A stretch of DNA of 64,000 nt from Neonectria sp. B-13 (Eukaryota; Ascomycota; Sordariomycetes; Hypocreales; Nectriaceae): the NCBI GenBank assembly GCA_002682825.1, contig NOKP01000002.1:3289378-3353377 (forward strand), given 5' to 3'. Made by a program: the position numbers and the translations under genes. The notes beneath the pieces are model-generated. The model saw only the letters and a program-made list of their open reading frames with translations, searched no databases and had not been told where the DNA came from. Positions 62,087 to 64,000 of the stretch are shown piece by piece (the first letter of the stretch is position 1; each line of letters begins with the position of its first letter).

Positions 62087-64000
62087 TTAAGCCAGATATC
62101 CGAGCTCGTCGTCCTCCAGACGTTCCAAATACTCCTTATCGAGTAGGATCTCTATGCACTTCTTGATGTCGCTAACCTTGGGCACGAACCGCGAGCGGAT
62201 CTGGTTGATGGTCTCACTGACAAGCTGAGTGTGCTTCATCTTCTTGCGCGCCTTCATGATTCGCACGATGGCAGACTAGAAAACGGGTTAGTAAATGTGT
62301 CAAAAGCAGTGTAAAATAATTGGTGCATACCTGGAGAACCAGCTTTCGGTCTTCCTCGATCGTCTTGTTGGTTTCCGCCTCTTCCGCCTTCGCCTCCTTG
62401 ACACCACCCAGGTTCAAATTCACTCGGATCTTCTTGCTCTTGAAGTCGTAGTTTAGGCGGAAGGTTTTGCCAGCTCCTGGCTTCTCACCCGTGGCCCCAA
62501 CCATAATAAGCACCTTGGCCTTGAGGATGACAGCCAAAGCTTGGTCTAGTACCTCGGGGCTGAGCTGGGTAACGCTGAGCATGTCATCGTAAGTGTTTGT
62601 ATCCTTCTCGTTGAACAGGAGCAGAATGGCCATCTGATAAATGGACACTTGGAACGTGTAAGGTGTCTTGCTGTTCTTGCAATATCCCGCCTTGATCTCG
62701 CCCTTGCAGAGATGCCACAACCAAGTCAACTTTCGACCGTCATGCTTGTGCTTGTAGAAACGAATAAACCGCTCGATTTCAGCGGCAATTTCTTGGGGAG
62801 GGTTGAAGTCGGTGCTGGGCGCCGTCAGGGGCCAGAAACCGGTACCCAGGATGGAAAAGGTGGAATCGACAGCCTTGGTGTACTCCACGCCTTGGAGGTG
62901 ATCTCGGAACTCCTTGTTGAGATCCTTAGAAATTTGCATGTCCTGGAACATGCGCTGAAGCTTGTTGGTGTATTCGAAACCACACGCCTCCTTCAGCTTG
63001 CTGATCATGCTTGTCTCAGCGTCATCCGACGATGAGTTGCTGTGGACCAAGCGTCGCGCAAGCATACGGGAGTAAAACTTCTGGAAAACATCCTTGTCCT
63101 CGATATACTTGAAGACGGTCATGATCTGGGCCAGCGTGATCTCCAGCTCGGCTTCTTCAATGCTAGTGCTGCTCTTCCGCAACAGGACATCGGTGTACTT
63201 GGCCAGCAACTCTGGCGACTTGTTGGAGCCCGCCTTGCAAACCTCATTTCGGTTAACGAACTCTCTGCATGCGTTATCCAGAGAACGCGTAAATTCGGGC
63301 TCGTCGTTGAATGCCCTCTTCACCAGTCCCTGGTACTGGGTGTGGATCTCCAGGAGAGCATCCACGTAAACTTTGGGCTCCAATTTGTCACCTTCAGATG
63401 ACTGAACCTTCTGGACAGCTGCAAGGCCAGCCTTCCTGACGTGGGTCTCAAATCGTGTCCGCAGAGGTTCCAATCCTTCAGGGATGCGAGAGAGCAGATT
63501 GTACATCCTAGCCATATCCTCCTCACGGTCGTTGTCGAGAAGAACTTGAAACTCCTCCCGCAGGAGGCCCGAGTGATCAGCGATCAGCGCCTGGTTGCAG
63601 CACTTCTTGAGCGGGATCGCGATGTCCTGGTGAAGGTACATGCGGACACGCTCCTCTTCCTCAGCCAAACGGGTCTCAGCCTTTTTCATGTACTCAACAA
63701 CGCTATTCTCCGCCACAAACTGCTTAGACTCGGCGAGATAGAATTCTTTGGTCGCCGCAAGGAAGGGACGCTCGAAATGGAATCGGTAAACGTCGAGGGT
63801 CGACTTGGAGGGGTCGGCTTCGTCCAAACCGAGAGACACAAAGGAGTCGACGACCTGTTTAATCTGACTGTGTTCGATGGTCTCGCCATTTCTTTGCTTC
63901 TCGACGAGTTTCAGGACGGCGTCCATGACCTTGGTCGACACCTGCTCGAAAAGGACGCGTCGCCATTGTACCAGGTGTAGTGTGTAGACATCGTAGATGT
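62087..64000 (-). CDS. cul1: Cullin-1 (SCF scaffold), 5' part beyond the window
   Basis: Scaffold of SCF ubiquitin ligases: the N-terminal cullin repeats bind Skp1/F-box adaptors and the C-terminal domain binds Rbx1. Visible minus-strand exons are 64000-62331 (continuing past the right edge) and 62275-62087. They are joined over a 55-nt GTATGC...CTAG intron, giving about 618 C-terminal residues. The frame at the edge is open ([18 protein letters not shown]), in cullin-repeat style. The cullin homology region includes [41 protein letters not shown] and the winged-helix block after the intron. There [17 protein letters not shown] carries the neddylation lysine. The protein ends [13 protein letters not shown], the ending typical of Cul1/CulA rather than Cul3 or Cul4. 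The ATG is not in the window. No internal stop. Confidence 0.95.

Overview
The window is nuclear DNA of a filamentous ascomycete (Pezizomycotina). This is inferred from the short GT-AG introns of about 48-150 nt with CTAAC/CTAAT-type branch sites, the GC-rich codon usage, long pyrimidine-rich leaders, AT-rich decayed repeats with C-to-T bias, and the gene set. The set includes a GNA-3-type G-alpha, an OS-2/Hog1 MAP kinase, a Clr5-domain protein and a DUF1774 membrane protein. The G-alpha and MAPK sequences look most like Sordariomycetes. No species call is possible from the sequence alone. A 100-N scaffold gap lies at 39950-40049.

Layout. 1-14.4 kb: cytoplasmic dynein heavy chain (+), 4343 aa, essentially one giant exon with two small end introns. 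14.4-15.8 kb: a non-coding stretch with a decayed repeat or gene relic. 15.8-18.1 kb: a mitochondrial-type holo-ACP synthase (-) and a DUF1774 multi-pass membrane protein (-). 18.1-22.3 kb: a repeat-rich interval (26-nt poly-C, a 12-copy heptamer array) with one weak hypothetical ORF. 22.3-24.1 kb: a Clr5-domain protein (+). 24.1-27.1 kb: AT-rich DNA with a degenerate minus-strand pseudogene. 27.75 kb: tRNA-Arg(CCU), whose 3' half is duplicated 172 bp downstream. 30.0-34.9 kb: a full-length ABC-C transporter (+, 5 exons). 35.9-37.7 kb: the Hog1/OS-2 stress MAPK (-, 9 exons). 42.3-45.4 kb: glycogen phosphorylase (-, 7 exons). 48.8-50.2 kb: a group III-like G-alpha subunit (-, 6 exons). 50.2-58.9 kb: a gene-poor stretch with short relics. 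58.9-61.4 kb: AVL9, a DENN-related late secretory protein (+). 62.1-64.0 kb: the C-terminal part of cullin-1 (-), running off the right edge.

The genes are core cell-biology functions rather than a cluster: retrograde motor, mitochondrial ACP activation, osmostress and cAMP-type signalling, glycogen mobilisation, secretion, SCF ubiquitin ligase and a drug or conjugate pump. Hog1, Gph1 and the G-alpha are all minus-strand genes separated by multi-kilobase spacers. They are plausibly linked physiologically (stress and nutrient signalling, reserve mobilisation), but the layout does not prove that.

I found no convincing new multi-gene system. The most notable non-routine signals are the paired relics that share both ends (about 14.86-15.33 kb and 25.09-26.86 kb), the tRNA 3'-half duplication, a stopless 57-nt intron in the ABC transporter, a Gln-rich tail on Hog1, and a recurring TACGAAGTA-type intergenic motif. 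All exon coordinates were worked out by hand from reading frames, splice sites and family conservation.
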